From Phallusia fumigata (Eukaryota > Chordata > Ascidiacea > Phlebobranchia > Ascidiidae), in contig QXVZ01020509.1 of the NCBI GenBank assembly GCA_008931825.1, positions 1-40,033 of the forward strand: a stretch of 40,033 nucleotides of DNA, read 5' to 3'. Below the pieces are notes generated by a model, which saw only the letters and a list, made by a program, of their open reading frames with translations, was not told the origin of the DNA and made no database searches. Below are positions 1 through 21,300 of the stretch, in pieces (within the stretch, counting starts at the first letter, position 1; each line of letters begins with the position of its first letter). The position numbers and the translations under genes are program-made.

Positions 1-842
1 TGCCGAACTGGCAGGCTGCCGCAATCGCAATACCTATATTCAAAAAGATTCTATTTGAATAAGTTTTTCCGAACATAAGCTTTATAAGCTACTTGCCCAG
101 GCCCAAAAATTGCGATAAATTTCATCAATGTAATGCTTTTGACAACAGCACGCTGTAATATGTGATATTTATGAGCATAAATTTGGCCTGGGATATGAGG
201 ACAAAATTGTCTCTGAATAAGTTCCGAATGGACAGAACCAATATACAAAGATAAAAATTTAACTGGTTGTTGAGTATGTTCCAAATCGAAATCTAAAAAC
301 CGTTGCCACGAAACCAATATATGTAGGTAAAGTAATTTACCGCCTGGCTCCAGAAGATGCTCTTTCATCACCGAAAGGTCAATGGTACAGCCGAGACCGA
401 GCATTGTCTGGATAACCAGTAGCACTAGGATTGCTTCAATGCCGGAATTCAGACCAGGACTCTTTTGAATGCGCTTGACAACCTCGGAAATGTCGTCATC
501 AATCGGTGTGCTGCTTTGCGTTGAAGCCATTGAATATGTCGCCTCCGATTCCGGTTCGTCTGTTGCTAACGATGCCAGCCCTTCCGGTGACGGCATCGAT
601 GACGTATTGCCGGTGACGTTTTCGCTCAGCATTCCCGCTGGACGTAGCATTTGTTTTGCACGCCTCGGTAATGCGTTTCTTCCTATGCCAGGCCGGTCCA
701 TAGAATTTACACCTGATAGAGACATTATGCCTTCGCCGGTGTTGCTTTTGGTATTGTGGCCACGACGGGGCATGTCCAACGCGTTTGACATCATGAGAGC
801 CACGATTAAAAACACCAAACCGATACGAGGCAAACCTCCCAT
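1..842 (-). CDS. SLC10 family sodium/bile-acid-type cotransporter, 5' exons (partial)
   Basis: This is the start of a membrane carrier of the SLC10 (NTCP/ASBT/SOAT-like) family, which couples sodium to uptake of bile acids, steroid sulfates or related anions. Exon 1 runs from the ATG at 842 down to 341 and ends at a GTAAAT donor. Exon 2 starts at 33 after an ATAG acceptor and leaves the window, so most membrane segments are missing. Residues 1-22 form a hydrophobic signal-like segment. Residues 23-130 are a polar stretch with NVT and NTS glycosylation sequons. The first carrier helix then contains LGLGCTIDLSVMKEHLLEPG, followed across the splice by IAIAAACQFG; both match the SLC10 pattern of a GCT(M/I) motif, a basic loop and QFG. 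The phase (one base carried over) agrees at the junction. The long N-terminal region is unusual for the family. Which SLC10 subgroup this is cannot be decided here. Confidence 0.85.
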
Positions 843-959
843 GGTGTCTATCTGTATTTAAATAACTCGACACAAAAACGGAACCTGCAAAGGTTAAAAC
901 TGCGACAGTTAGCAGAATTAGTATTGATCCTAGAACCTTGCCTCTATTTTCTTTCGCCA

Positions 960-1150
960 GCGACGTTTACACTTTTACTTCAGAGAACTAAAGTGCTTTC
1001 AGTAGCGACCTTCTACGTCACACCGACGTGCTGCAAGCTGCTTATGAAAAATTCATGCGTCGCCCCCGATCACGGCTAATTGGTTCTTACTCCGGCGGCA
1101 CGCTCGCTGCTATGACGTATTCACGTCGTAAGGGTGCTTTTCGAGTCCGG
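960..1150 (-). promoter_or_regulatory. Probable SLC10 promoter with CRE half-sites
   Basis: A locally CG-rich block lies 120-310 bases upstream of the SLC10 start codon. It contains ACGTCA at 1015-1020, TGACGT near 1114 and a reverse CCAAT box near 1080. These are short motifs and chance matches are possible; no TATA box was identified. Confidence 0.3.
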
Positions 1151-3222
1151 TGGATTTGTTATCTTATTTCTAACGGGTTTTAATATTTCATGCAGCGCCT
1201 GTATTATGCCGTGCTAGGTTACTTAGTAACGTGATGGTCTTACGGCTAACATACGAGTCAAAAAGTCCTTCTTAAGAAAAGGAAAAATATACTGGACCAA
1301 ATAATGGTTACAAGAAAAAGCGACATACTTGTTAAGTTTATAGGTTTCTGCAATAACTCTTGTAATCACCAGCGATATTTTATTAACCACTATTTGGACC
1401 AGCATATTTATAAGTATATAACCCCGTGTGTTTTGCGAGTTCTCTTTTACTACATATAACAACGTAAAAGGTATATTTCTTTCTAACTATTACTCTGTCT
1501 AGCTCCGATAGCCTAAAAATACCAAAGATACTGCAGTTTTCCAACATTGCTTTACGGCTGTCTGAACAAAACTGTGCCGATCTAAATGCACTGAGCACCC
1601 CCCAAAAAGTCATCGATTTCCGCCTTTTTCGTGGCTGAAAGCTGTTACGGCCTCTATCGATTGTACTGTATGAAGACACAAGGCGTAGAGCTTGCATTGG
1701 GAATTGCTGCCTGGAACGATTGCCAATGTCGGGTGCTGGAAACACTATGACCATATTGGCGAAATTGACCCGACAGTTTCATTACGTATTGCGCAGATTC
1801 TGATCAATACTCTCTGCCGACGTTTGAGTTTTATTTTGACCTACTGACCTTGAGCCATTTTGCTAATTACTGAAATTAGGTATTAGTTTTTAATAATAGA
1901 AATCCGGAATTGCGTATATTGAACCCAGGGACCGCATCAAAAGTGCGTTACAACTTGTGTGGCTGTACACTGTAGGCTGCATATAAACATTGCAAACTGC
2001 TGACAAACAACGTTAAAAACTTACCCAGAATTGTACTTTGCTGGTCAAGTTTCTCCGCAGAAATCATCCATTACTATTCGATAGATTGCTTGTCGGTTCA
2101 TAGAGCCTGTTCAGGCCTTGCTTTTAAACAGCACCTTAACAGCTAACAGTATGTGTTGATACTGTTGGCTGTACTATTTTATAATTTTTCCGAAACAATG
2201 TAGGTTAAATACTCAAAACCCAAACAACACCAAGACATCTGCATGACAATCGTTTCACAATTCTTTAAATCATTTACCTACCAATTGTTTTTCATTGATA
2301 TTTTCTGATCAATTCTGTTTCCATTAAAAAAAATGGAATCACACACTTAACATTGATGAACACAATTTGTATTTTTTGCACACGGCAATGCACTGGAAGG
2401 TAACGCCCAAAGAAGGCAGATAAGGCTTATGTTCTATGTTTAAACAAAGAGTATTTATAATCTCTTTGGAGTATTTATAATCTCACCAATGTTTAAAGCA
2501 GGGCAAATATTCTCAACGATAACAACCTGCAAGCTTTTCGATGGGTCAGTGTTTTATTCCGGAGGTGATTAACTATCGGACACTTTGTTGGGACAATAAG
2601 TCGTGCCATTGTAATATCCCAACAGTTACTGATACCTGTGTTGTGTCATAAAAAAATGTAAAAGAAAAACAAGGTTTACATAACAAATCTAAACCAGATT
2701 ATTGATATTCGTTGTAAACAACACCTGTCACCAAGGATACGGTATACTACGGTACAGTAGGCCACAAAAATCATTATAAGGGACAGTGCGGTAGCACAGT
2801 ATGCCCTTCGCAACGAGGTACCCACAACACATTATTATTTGGGACGTTAGTCTCGTCCAAGACCCTTAAAAGAACGCGTGTCTAGTTTTATTTGTACACA
2901 CAAAACGTATGTACAGTTTTTGTCCCAATAAACGCTAGGATGTCGTAGCAATTTTTTAAGCTTAGAAAGTAACTTAAAGCATTAACCCACATACCAACCA
3001 TCAACTTAGTATTGCCAACAAACTGGCGGCATCCAAACATACCGTACAGATTTCTGTATGATATAATTTTATGTTCAAACAATAAACAAAGGATGGATAT
3101 CGTATAAACAAGTATTGTAGTCTTTAAGTAATTGTCACAGAAAAAAAAATCAGCTATGTTTTTTTCCGAAAACACAGCGAACCTAACAAATATACTGCAT
3201 AATAATAAGAACCAAATAAAAT

Positions 3223-3231
3223 GGCGCCAAA
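3223..3231 (-). promoter_or_regulatory. E2F-like site upstream of L3MBTL2
   Basis: GGCGCCAAA reads TTTGGCGCC on the minus strand and matches the E2F consensus TTTSGCGC. It lies about 450 bases before the L3MBTL2 start codon in otherwise AT-rich sequence. A similar site precedes PDS5. Function is inferred from the motif only. Confidence 0.35.
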
Positions 3232-3679
3232 TACGGACTTTTGTTTTATTGGATGAGGTAAACAAATTATATACGGTAAACAACTTGTCAAAAAAAATAT
3301 TTCGTAGTTTTAATAAACATTCGTATTAACTTCTGATGCATTTACATTTTTTACGATTGTATTTATTTTTAACTGTGTTAATATTTACCGACTGCCAGGT
3401 AAAATTAAAAAGATTTTAGGACTTTGCCAAAAAAACGAATATGTTGCTCTCATGTAGTTATTACCAGTGAAAACGAATCGACACTTGTGCTCAAAATTTG
3501 TTTACATTCTGCTGCTGCGCTGTGATCTGTGCTTTACCAACGATTGCTAGTGCGCTATGCAGCTTTCGGATAAAACATCCCACTTTTAACAGTTTTTTAG
3601 CAGGTGTGTGATCCTCGGCTGCTATGGTTGAGTTACTAACTTGTATTTGATACTGTTGGGTTAAAGTACAAACAAGTGA

Positions 3680-13570
<9,891 letters not shown>

Positions 13571-13592
<22 letters not shown>

Positions 13593-13680
13593 CTCGTCTG
13601 TTTACAAGGTCTGTATTGTCGGCCAATATTGTAACTACCTTGGAAGATACACAAATGTTTTACAAGACTTGTGGAATTTA
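13571..13680 (+). pseudogene. PDS5 exon fragment at the L3MBTL2 stop and 3'UTR
   Basis: From AGATGA through AACTCGTCTGTTTACAA to CAAGACTTGTGG, this segment aligns with 34172-34295, the end of a PDS5 coding exon plus its intron start. I estimate about 75 percent identity with several small gaps. The matching PDS5 residues (EPDDKSVMKYIPTRLFTK) are true PDS5 sequence, so PDS5 is the likely source. Here the fragment supplies the last L3MBTL2 codons EPDDCEVL and the TAA at 13590-13592, if the N at 13570 is dropped. The N lies exactly at the border, so a misjoin is possible. Confidence 0.6.
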
Positions 13681-13953
13681 GGAAGATGTTTTTGGTTTTA
13701 AAGTTACCTAAGCGTTTTCTCGGCGTGATTGTTTCTGCAGGTAGAATCACATGGGTCCCCACACATGCATTGTTGTTATTCTGGATACATGTCAGGCTTT
13801 AGGGTTAAACAAAGCTATTGCACCTGGATGACAAGTCATGTTCTACAAACTCTCCAAGTTACTACCAGTTTGGACATTGTTTATTAATTTGCCCCATTTT
13901 AGGAGGCTAGCAGGGTGACTGCTGGGGCTCTGTAGAGTAAAACACAGCAATTA

Positions 13954-15420
13954 TTGCACCACTGTGTCTTGTAATACAAACTGTTCTAATTTCACACCTC
14001 TGGTAATTTGACTCATTTTAAGAGTCTAGTTGGGTAACTATAGGGTAAAATGCAGCACTGGATACACCACAATGGCCCAACCTAAAAATATATCCCAATC
14101 AGAGATTGTTCAAAAGGTTAACCACCAGGGTCTCATGACCAATTAGGTAGTAACAACCCTGACAAACCACTTACCCTTCTGAGGCTAGTGAAATAACTAA
14201 CCACTGGGACAATAGGGTCAAACGACATTAATAACACAACTTCATGATCATATCTACCAAAGTTTCATCGAAAACCAGCAAACATTTCATAGCAAAACGG
14301 CATGAACAAGCTGCAAAACATACTTTGGAATCCCCAGTCTAGGTCTAGTGAAAAAGAATGCAGATAATACCAATTTTGGTTTCCACCACCCAGTTTTTAT
14401 TCTGAAAGAAAAAAGTGATTTCATTTAAAATCCCGAATTAACTCTATAGTTTAAAACCAGCAGCAACAGCAGATGTATTGTTTGCCATTTCACATTTCCC
14501 TCAGTGGGAGGAAAAGCTCCTGACTGGGTTACATTTACGATTTGTCAGTTTTCTAGCTGCATGTTTTTTGAAATCCAAACCAGAAGGTCTGACTCTCCTG
14601 GGCAAGAAAAAATGCAATTGTTGTCAACCATCTCATAAATGTATTGGTGGGATTTTATTGTCCTCCAAGACTGGGTTTTGCAAATANTTGCACCACTGTG
14701 TCTTGTAATACAAACTGTTCTAATTTCACACCTCTGGTAATTTGACTCATTTTAAGAGTCTAGTTGGGTAACTATAGGGTAAAATGCAGCACTGGATACA
14801 CCACAATGGCCCAACCTAAAAATATATCCCAATCAGAGATTGTTCAAAAGGTTAACCACCAGGGTCTCATGACCAATTAGGTAGTAACAACCCTGACAAA
14901 CCACTTACCCTTCTGAGGCTAGTGAAATAACTAACCACTGGGACAATAGGGTCAAACGACATTAATAACACAACTTCATGATCATATCTACCGAAGTTTC
15001 ATCGAAAACCAGCAAACATTTCATAGCAAAACGGCATGAACAAGCTGCAAAACATACTTTGGAATCCCCAGTCTAGGTCTAGTGAAAAAGAATGCAGATA
15101 ATACCAATTTTGGTTTCCACCACCCAGTTTTTATTCTGAAAGAAAAAAGTGATTTCATTTAAAATCCCGAATTAACTCTATAGTTTAAAACCAGCAGCAA
15201 CAGCAGATGTATTGTTTGCCATTTCACATTTCCCTCAGTGGGAGGAAAAGCTCCTGACTGGGTTACATTTACGATTTGTCAGTTTTCTAGCTGCATGTTT
15301 TTTGAAATCCAAACCAGAAGGTCTGACTCTCCTGGGCAAGAAAAAATGCAATTGTTGTCAACCATCTCATAAATGTATTGGTGGGATTTTATTGTCCTCC
15401 AAGACTGGGTTTTGCAAATA
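13954..15420. repeat. 733-bp tandem copy around a single N, probably split haplotypes
   Basis: Bases 13954-14686 recur at 14688-15420 (offset 734). The only difference I saw is CTACCAAAG versus CTACCGAAG. The N at 14687 lies between the copies, so this is most likely one genomic segment shown twice. Confidence 0.85.
14439..14686 (+). pseudogene. Degraded copy of L3MBTL2 intron and basic-linker exon
   Basis: This stretch matches the L3MBTL2 segment at about 10906-11030 (TTTAAAACCAGCAGCAACAG against TTTAAAACCAACAGCAACAG), then jumps past about 230 bases to the exon at 11264-11305 (GAAATCCAAACCAGAAGG, then CTGGGCAAGAAAAAA). The donor CGTAAGT of the parent is TGCAATT here, so the copy cannot splice as the parent does. 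It is a diverged fragment, unlike the near-identical haplotype copies. A second version lies at 15173-15420 because the whole region is doubled. Confidence 0.65.
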
Positions 15421-16638
15421 GTGATCCTGCTATCGAGTTGTATGCTGATGTAGTTGATGGATATGGAACAAGCAAAGTCCAGTTTAAAGCACTTGGTACA
15501 GAGCATTGCCATTTTTGATGCTTGGTGTTTAAACAAAACCTACAGGATGTTACATAACGTTGGTTAAAAGTTAAAACAAATCTTACAGGGCAAAAAACCT
15601 CAAATGCATTTAGAATTGGCAGAACAAGTGCAATTCCTCTTTGTAGAAAGGTGTTTTTGTCACCACTGCCTTCATTGTTGTCATATTTTTTCAGTGTCTT
15701 CAATTCCGTTAAAACTCGCATAAGGTGGATGTTGTTTTGTGGCATTGGGTAAAATCCATTTGTGCTTTTTGAAGTTTACCCTGTGTATTCGATAATATAA
15801 ATAAACAATACTGCAGCTGTTCATTTTGTGTTGTTAGTGCTTGTGACAAAAGGTAAAAACGTGATAAGGTAAGGGACCTGATTTTGGCAATCGTCTTAGT
15901 TTAGTTTAGGAAAGTGATTATTTACTACAGGAAACACCTCGAAGGAATTGTAGGTGCTGAATGTAGATCAACCCCCTAAATTTCAATTAATCCCACACAG
16001 GTGAAGCAAACCTATCTGCAATATTGACAAACCTGCTATTTGTCGTGTTTGAACAAAGTGTAAGTTTTAAATTAATTTCAGGAATATTTAAACAAATTAA
16101 ATTCAGTAAAGCCTTGGTTCACCACCTAATAGTTTAATTTGGATTCTAATCCAATTATGGTGAAGTATTCTGATCTCATTGCAATGTAACTAAACCACTA
16201 ACCACATAAGTATGAGTTACTGTCATTGAACTACAAACACAGGTTTGAAGATCGGTGGGTAGCATTACACACCGTTCATTCTAGTTCGAAAGAAAGTGTT
16301 ATGTACAATCGAGAGCAGGTTCCTGTAAAACCACCTACAACATTGTTCACATGTTAAAATGGTTGCAAATGGGAAGAAAATTACATTCTAGACGGGGAAG
16401 TTACATGTGAAATATTTGGCTAATTTTTATGCTGCTTTCTTATCAGCGTTGTTGCATTGCGAAAATGGCACAAAAGTAAATAATGCAGACAGTTACACTG
16501 GTGTGGGGCCAACAAGGCAGTTTATGAAAGCAAGAACTTCTTAAAAACAGAAATTGTTTAAATGAACTCGATTTGTACAGCTTCTGAGTCACATTTTAGG
16601 TCCCAGATGTCATTCGATTTTTTACAATGTCTTTTGAT
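15421..16638. other. Intergenic region between L3MBTL2 and SUMO 3' ends
   Basis: The L3MBTL2 (plus) and SUMO (minus) genes converge here. An AATAAA at 15800-15805 could serve the L3MBTL2 transcript. No coding exon, RNA gene or mobile element was recognised in the rest. Confidence 0.5.
15800..15805 (+). terminator. Possible L3MBTL2 poly(A) signal
   Basis: This AATAAA hexamer lies about 2.2 kb after the L3MBTL2 stop, or about 1.5 kb if the duplicated segment is collapsed. Such hexamers are frequent in AT-rich DNA, so use is unproven. Confidence 0.25.
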
Positions 16639-17480
16639 TCATGATTTAAGTCCTCCAGTTTGCTGGGTAAAAACATCAATTGTGTCTTCGTCTTCCATTT
16701 CCAGCTGCAAATAAAACACAGTTTTGTAAAAAATCACACTTTGTATTGAAGTCTAGAGTTGTAACATTGAAGTATATGCAAAAAGCCTGTTACACATTGA
16801 CAGGTTTGATGAAATAATGGATTTAAAATCGTAAAGTTTTTTATCCTTACACTTTGCACTTTAAGGTATGGCACAATGTTTCTAATTTCTCTGCACCAAC
16901 CCAAGATGTTCAACTGAGTACCAAGCATTGGGTGTGCAATACTAGGTTGTGCAAAAAGTATGATAAGATTGTGAAAATAAAAAGCATTGGACTGATACTT
17001 GCCTTATGTGGAGTATCACACTCATTTATGGCTTGACCGTCAAATCGAAACCGGATCATACTCATGGTTTGTGCCTAAATTAAAATGGACGTCAAACATC
17101 TTGCACAAGAGATATTAATTAGACGTAAAAAAGAGGCTACCTGACGGTCACAATAGGCTTGCATTAGTTTTCTTAAAGGTGTGTGCCGTTTAATCTTGAA
17201 CTGGACAACAGACCCATCCTATAAACAATGTTGCCTTGTTAAGACACTTTTCAGTCATAGTTTACAACATAAACTTCCTACCTGGCCAGTTACTCGTAAG
17301 TTAATGTGATCATTTTCCGATTTCACGTCCTGTGGAAAAGTGGCATTGAATTTTTAGAAACATTAAGAAGCAAATATAAGCTAAATATTAATTGAAACTG
17401 TCAGCTTGTGCACTAAAATATTGTGAAATAAATGAAACACATACTCCTGAGGGCTTTTGGTTTTCAGTTTCGTCACCCAT
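16639..17480 (-). CDS. SUMO: SUMO2/3-type small ubiquitin-like modifier
   Basis: Small protein that is conjugated to lysines of target proteins by the E1-UBC9-E3 cascade, mostly in the nucleus. Exons in coding order: 17480-17445, 17329-17282, 17218-17141, 17074-17003, 16704-16639; all are phase 0 and give 99 residues. Key stretches are [47 protein letters not shown] and [18 protein letters not shown], nearly identical to vertebrate SUMO2/3. It ends GG-LKS, so a SENP protease must remove three residues to expose Gly96. VKSE at 14-17 is a consensus sumoylation site (Lys15), matching the site used for poly-SUMO chains and absent from SUMO1. The intron 16705-17002 starts with GC (AAG|GCAAGT) rather than GT. 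PDS5 lies head-to-head 875 bases away. Confidence 0.97.
16997..17004 (-). other. GC-type splice donor in SUMO
   Basis: After codons for CDTPHK the minus strand reads AAG then GCAAGT, where GT is expected. The following exon (CTGGAAATGGAAGAC) restores the conserved SUMO reading exactly, with a TTTGCAG acceptor. GC-AG introns are a known minor class, and the surrounding bases match the donor consensus otherwise. Confidence 0.85.
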
Positions 17481-17915
17481 TTTGGTATGTTTTGAAAAAT
17501 GTGGAACTGCGTTGAAATAGAACTTGTGCAACACTTGACAGCACCAGTTTCGTTGAGTTTCAGAAAGAAAGTCTTCACGCAATTAAATAATATTCAGCTT
17601 GGATACAAGATAAAAACAATTTCTACAACTTATCTAGAAAGAGATTAAACATTTTACAAACTGTTTGAAAGAGACTTTTTCTTCTAAAAATATTAACAAT
17701 CAATAGTTTGGACAAATATTTATCACGATAGAAAACCACAGACATTTTTTACAAACAAGTTCAGTAAAATTTTCTATGGTCTACGAAATATACAGCACGC
17801 GGAAAAATAAAATGCTTTTCATCAAAAAATCTTTGTTCCCATCGCTTTGCCTTCCCGTTTTTCTCGCACGGGTGAATCGGCAAACCCGCTCATTTCCCCC
17901 GCATTATTGGTACAA

Positions 17916-17923
17916 TGACGTCA
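17916..17923. promoter_or_regulatory. Consensus CRE (CREB/ATF site) between SUMO and PDS5
   Basis: TGACGTCA is a perfect CRE palindrome. It is 436 bases from the SUMO ATG and 432 from the PDS5 ATG, almost exactly midway. Confidence 0.5.
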
Positions 17924-18234
17924 TAACACTACATAATTTTTTACTTTTTTATTTTTACAAGCAATTTTGCTATTTCAGTGTCGTAAAGTAATCAAGTTTA
18001 TAGATTTACCGAAACTGCACATCAAAATTTAAAAAAGTGTTAGGCAAAAATTTGAAGCAAATTAATTTTGTTTACCGAAGTAGTTGAGGCTGGGTTGTGC
18101 AAAATATGTTTTTTTTTCCAGTAAAAAACAGGAAGGCAATGTTCTTTTATTGCGAAGTTCAAACAAGCAGAATTGTTTGGTCAAAGTCAAAACTAAAATA
18201 AAAATCATACTCACTTAAAATTCAACCGGCCGTG

Positions 18235-18244
18235 GGCGCCAAAA
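18235..18244 (-). promoter_or_regulatory. E2F-like site upstream of PDS5
   Basis: GGCGCCAAAA reads TTTTGGCGCC on the other strand, a good E2F match about 110 bases before the PDS5 ATG. It probably lies in or beside the 5'UTR. S-phase control of a cohesin factor would be expected, but the site is known only from its sequence. Confidence 0.4.
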
Positions 18245-18354
18245 GCAGTGAAAAAGAGCGCAAAATTTTTCTTGCTGGTTTATCGAAGCGGAACATTGTA
18301 GTTTTCCAAAGGGGCTGCGAGTTTTTTGCAAATTTTCTGCAACTAAACGCAACA

Positions 18355-21300
18355 ATGGATAAGGATACGGATATCGGTGATATTGAGTTCCCACCAGGAA
18401 TTAAGGATGTCTCGTCTGATATGAATCCAACGGAATTGGTCAAGGCTTTAAAGGTGGGATATTTTTTGCTACTTGTCCAATTGTGTCAATGTTTAATTTT
18501 TACACATGTTTTGCTATTAGAAATGTTGTAAGTTTTTTTCCCAACTTGAGCAAGATGAAGAGGATTCGAAGCGCAAATATTTGCCATTCTGTCATTACAT
18601 TGTCCAAGATGAATTTCTGAAAGAAATAAAAGATGACAATTGTCGCATTCACATTGGTTGCATTTTAGCGGACATATTCAGACTCCATGCTCCAGAAAAT
18701 CCTTTTCGTTCAGGGGAAAAGATCAAGGTAAAAGCTAAAATACTTTTTTGTCAACAACACAATAGTACATTAAGAATATGACATAGATTTTGACAAAAAT
18801 CAACAACAGATTTTGTAAATTTTTACGTTAGGATCGTAATAGGAGATGAATTAAGAGGGCTTCTTCGAAATTGTGTATGGTTATGTACTCATTTTTTTAT
18901 GAAACAGCAATGCTGTAATTTCTATTATACCTTACACTATTTGTTTTTCGTCAGAAGTATTTATTTATTTTATTTTTGTTTACCAGGAGATCTTTCTATT
19001 TGTGACGGAGCAGCTGCGTCATTTAAAAGACTCCAAAGGACCACTTTTTCCGAAAGCGTACCACATATTGGAGAATGTTGCAACCATAAAATCCTTTAAC
19101 ATTTGCATCGACTTGGATGATCCAGACGCAGCAGGCATCATATTCTGCAGTCTGTTTAAGACCTTGTTCAGCACAGTCAAGTAAGATTGCATGATAATTA
19201 ATTTGTGATTAAACAAGCAGAAAATTGTCTCAAAAGTATGGTTGATTACCGAAGTTTGTTGAGATTATGTGATGATGGACATAGAGTAGTCAGCCTCATT
19301 TGCTATAGATTGGCATGCCTAAGTGCACCAGAAATACAGTTGAAAAAATGTCTGGCACATTTGCTGTTTATTTTCTTATTGTCAAAACCCACTATACTGC
19401 AACACTGATCTCCAATCTTTTGTTTTGTCTCTAGAAACAGTTTATATTTTTCACAAAAATAACATTTATCTTGGAAAACTCTTTACAAGGTCAAAAAAAC
19501 TAATTGGTACACTGTGATTAAACTTTCAGCTCTGGGCACGACAAGCAATTGAAAACCCATATGCTTGACATTATGGGATTTGCCATCACTGACAGTGGAA
19601 CAGTTTCTCAACCACTGCTGGATATCATCCTCGAGTGCTTGCTAGAAAAGTCACAAAAAATGAATCCATCAGCATTTGAGCTTGCCAAAGATTTGCTGAG
19701 GCGCACCACAGCTGTTGTAGAACAATTCCTGATGGTGGTATGTGCTGCATAGTTCAACCACAGTCAGAAATTTCCTAAGAACCACTATTTTTGAAAATCT
19801 TATTGAAAATATACTTCCACCATGCTTTAGGCATCTAATAATGCTTTTGGTAGTCTTACATTGCCTTTTATCAAGGCATAACTTACTATCACATAGTGAT
19901 AGGTCCAAAATATTTTTGCATGTAACATACCAAGTTTTTCTTGGCCTGAAAGCAATGTAAAATTGGTGTTTTACATTTTGCAGTTTTTTCACAACGTGTT
20001 GCTGTCTAATCGTCAAGACTCAAGTCGACTCTCTGCACATTGGCCAAGACTTATTCCTGAGTTGTATAAGATCTCTCCATCTTTGCTTTTAAACACTTTG
20101 CCGCAACTTGAACTGAAGTTAAGGGTAAGTTTGGCAAATGTTATATGCTCTCCATGTTACCTTATGTTTTATCATGTGTTTGCAAACCCATTTTGTACTG
20201 AAATTGCTTTTACACATATACATTTAATAACACAAAATATGGACAATAGAATAATTAAAAACATAACTCCCAGAGAACTTATACATAGTGAAAACATTCT
20301 ACTGCCAACGTTTTGACAATCGCTGTTGTCATCATCATTGGATAATAACCAATAGCTTAAATTTGTGGGTTATATGCACAAGTGAGGTAAAAATGAAAAT
20401 GTGACCCAATGAGTGACATCATAAATTAACGAAATGAAAGTCAGATAATACTCTGGCAGTTATGTTTTTATTTGAGCTATGCTGATTATGTTTCACAAAA
20501 ATGTATTTGCCAACCTATTTTATTGTTAAACCTTTTGGATTAGGTTGATGATCCAAAGGAGCGCCTCCAAATGGTGAATTTGCTTTCACGCATGTTCTCG
20601 GAGAAAGATTCCAATTTGGCTGCCCAGTATCCAACACTGTGGAACTGCTTCCTGGGAAGGTTTAACGACATTGATATTGAAGTATGTTGTGTTGTGTGTC
20701 TTTAAAAGTATTATTTGTTAAAATTAACTCCTACCCTGTCAGGTGTTAAACTTGAACTTGCAGTAATTTTAGACAATCAAGGGTAAAAACATATCTTAAC
20801 CTTGTTAAATAGCAACAACATGAAATTGACTTCCTGTCATGGCAAAACTCACACTTAAGTGATTTTTTAGTTGCTTTGCTTATTATAGTGAATAATTTTT
20901 TCAAGGTCCGTTGCAAGTGTGTCTCCTTCTGTCGCAACCTGATTATTAACCATGGCAAAGAAGCATCGTTCTCTCGTGAGGCTATGACATTTTTCAAACC
21001 ACGCCGACATGATACCGAGGAGTCAGTCCGAATTGCTGTAGTACTGTGCATTCGTGGCATTGCTATGTCTGACCTACAATTAGCATCTGATGAACTTTTA
21101 GAATTTCTCAAGGATCGAGTTATGGATAAAAAGGTAATTCATGTTGTTTTACTACAATTCCACATTGAAGCAATAGTTGCATGAATAATGATAATTGAGG
21201 TGAATGATTACAATTTTATCAACGCAAGTGTTTATGGGTGATGAACTTTTTTATGTATTTTTAGTGGCATGTACGTGAGGCATCNNNNNNNNNNNNNNNN

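Larger units (their letters stand above)
843..3679. other. Intergenic region between divergent SLC10 and L3MBTL2 genes
   Basis: No exon or RNA gene is supported here. The part near SLC10 (about 960-1150) is richer in CG and holds CRE half-sites (ACGTCA at 1015-1020, TGACGT near 1114) and a reverse CCAAT, so it is a plausible promoter. Positions 2450-2464 and 2470-2484 are a direct repeat with a 20-bp period. The part near L3MBTL2 has an E2F-like site at 3223-3231. The few open frames are short and lack family resemblance. Confidence 0.6.
13681..15420. other. L3MBTL2 downstream region with degraded repeats
   Basis: There are no intact genes. Three related, diverged units are recognisable near 13890-13975, 14005-14080 and 14165-14235; each combines a CATTTTA- or CCCTTCTGA-GGCTAG-like start with a later AGGGTAAAA or AGGGTCAAAC motif. 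A degraded L3MBTL2 exon copy follows at 14439-14686. Most of this stretch is present twice. Confidence 0.5.
17481..18354. promoter_or_regulatory. Divergent SUMO/PDS5 promoter region
   Basis: The 874 bases separate the start codons of two head-to-head genes. A full palindromic CRE, TGACGTCA, lies at 17916-17923, with a reverse CCAAT box (ATTGG) at 17906-17910. An E2F-like GGCGCCAAAA lies at 18235-18244. These are the strongest motifs in the interval; transcription starts cannot be placed from sequence. Confidence 0.55.

Noticed and set aside
1223-1754. Minus-strand open frames in the intergenic region
   Set aside because: They are short, have no family resemblance, and lack convincing splice partners or a start context.
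18232-18354. In-frame N-terminal extension of PDS5
   Set aside because: It would start at GTG, not ATG, and overlaps the E2F-like promoter motif; the ATG at 18355 fits the family.
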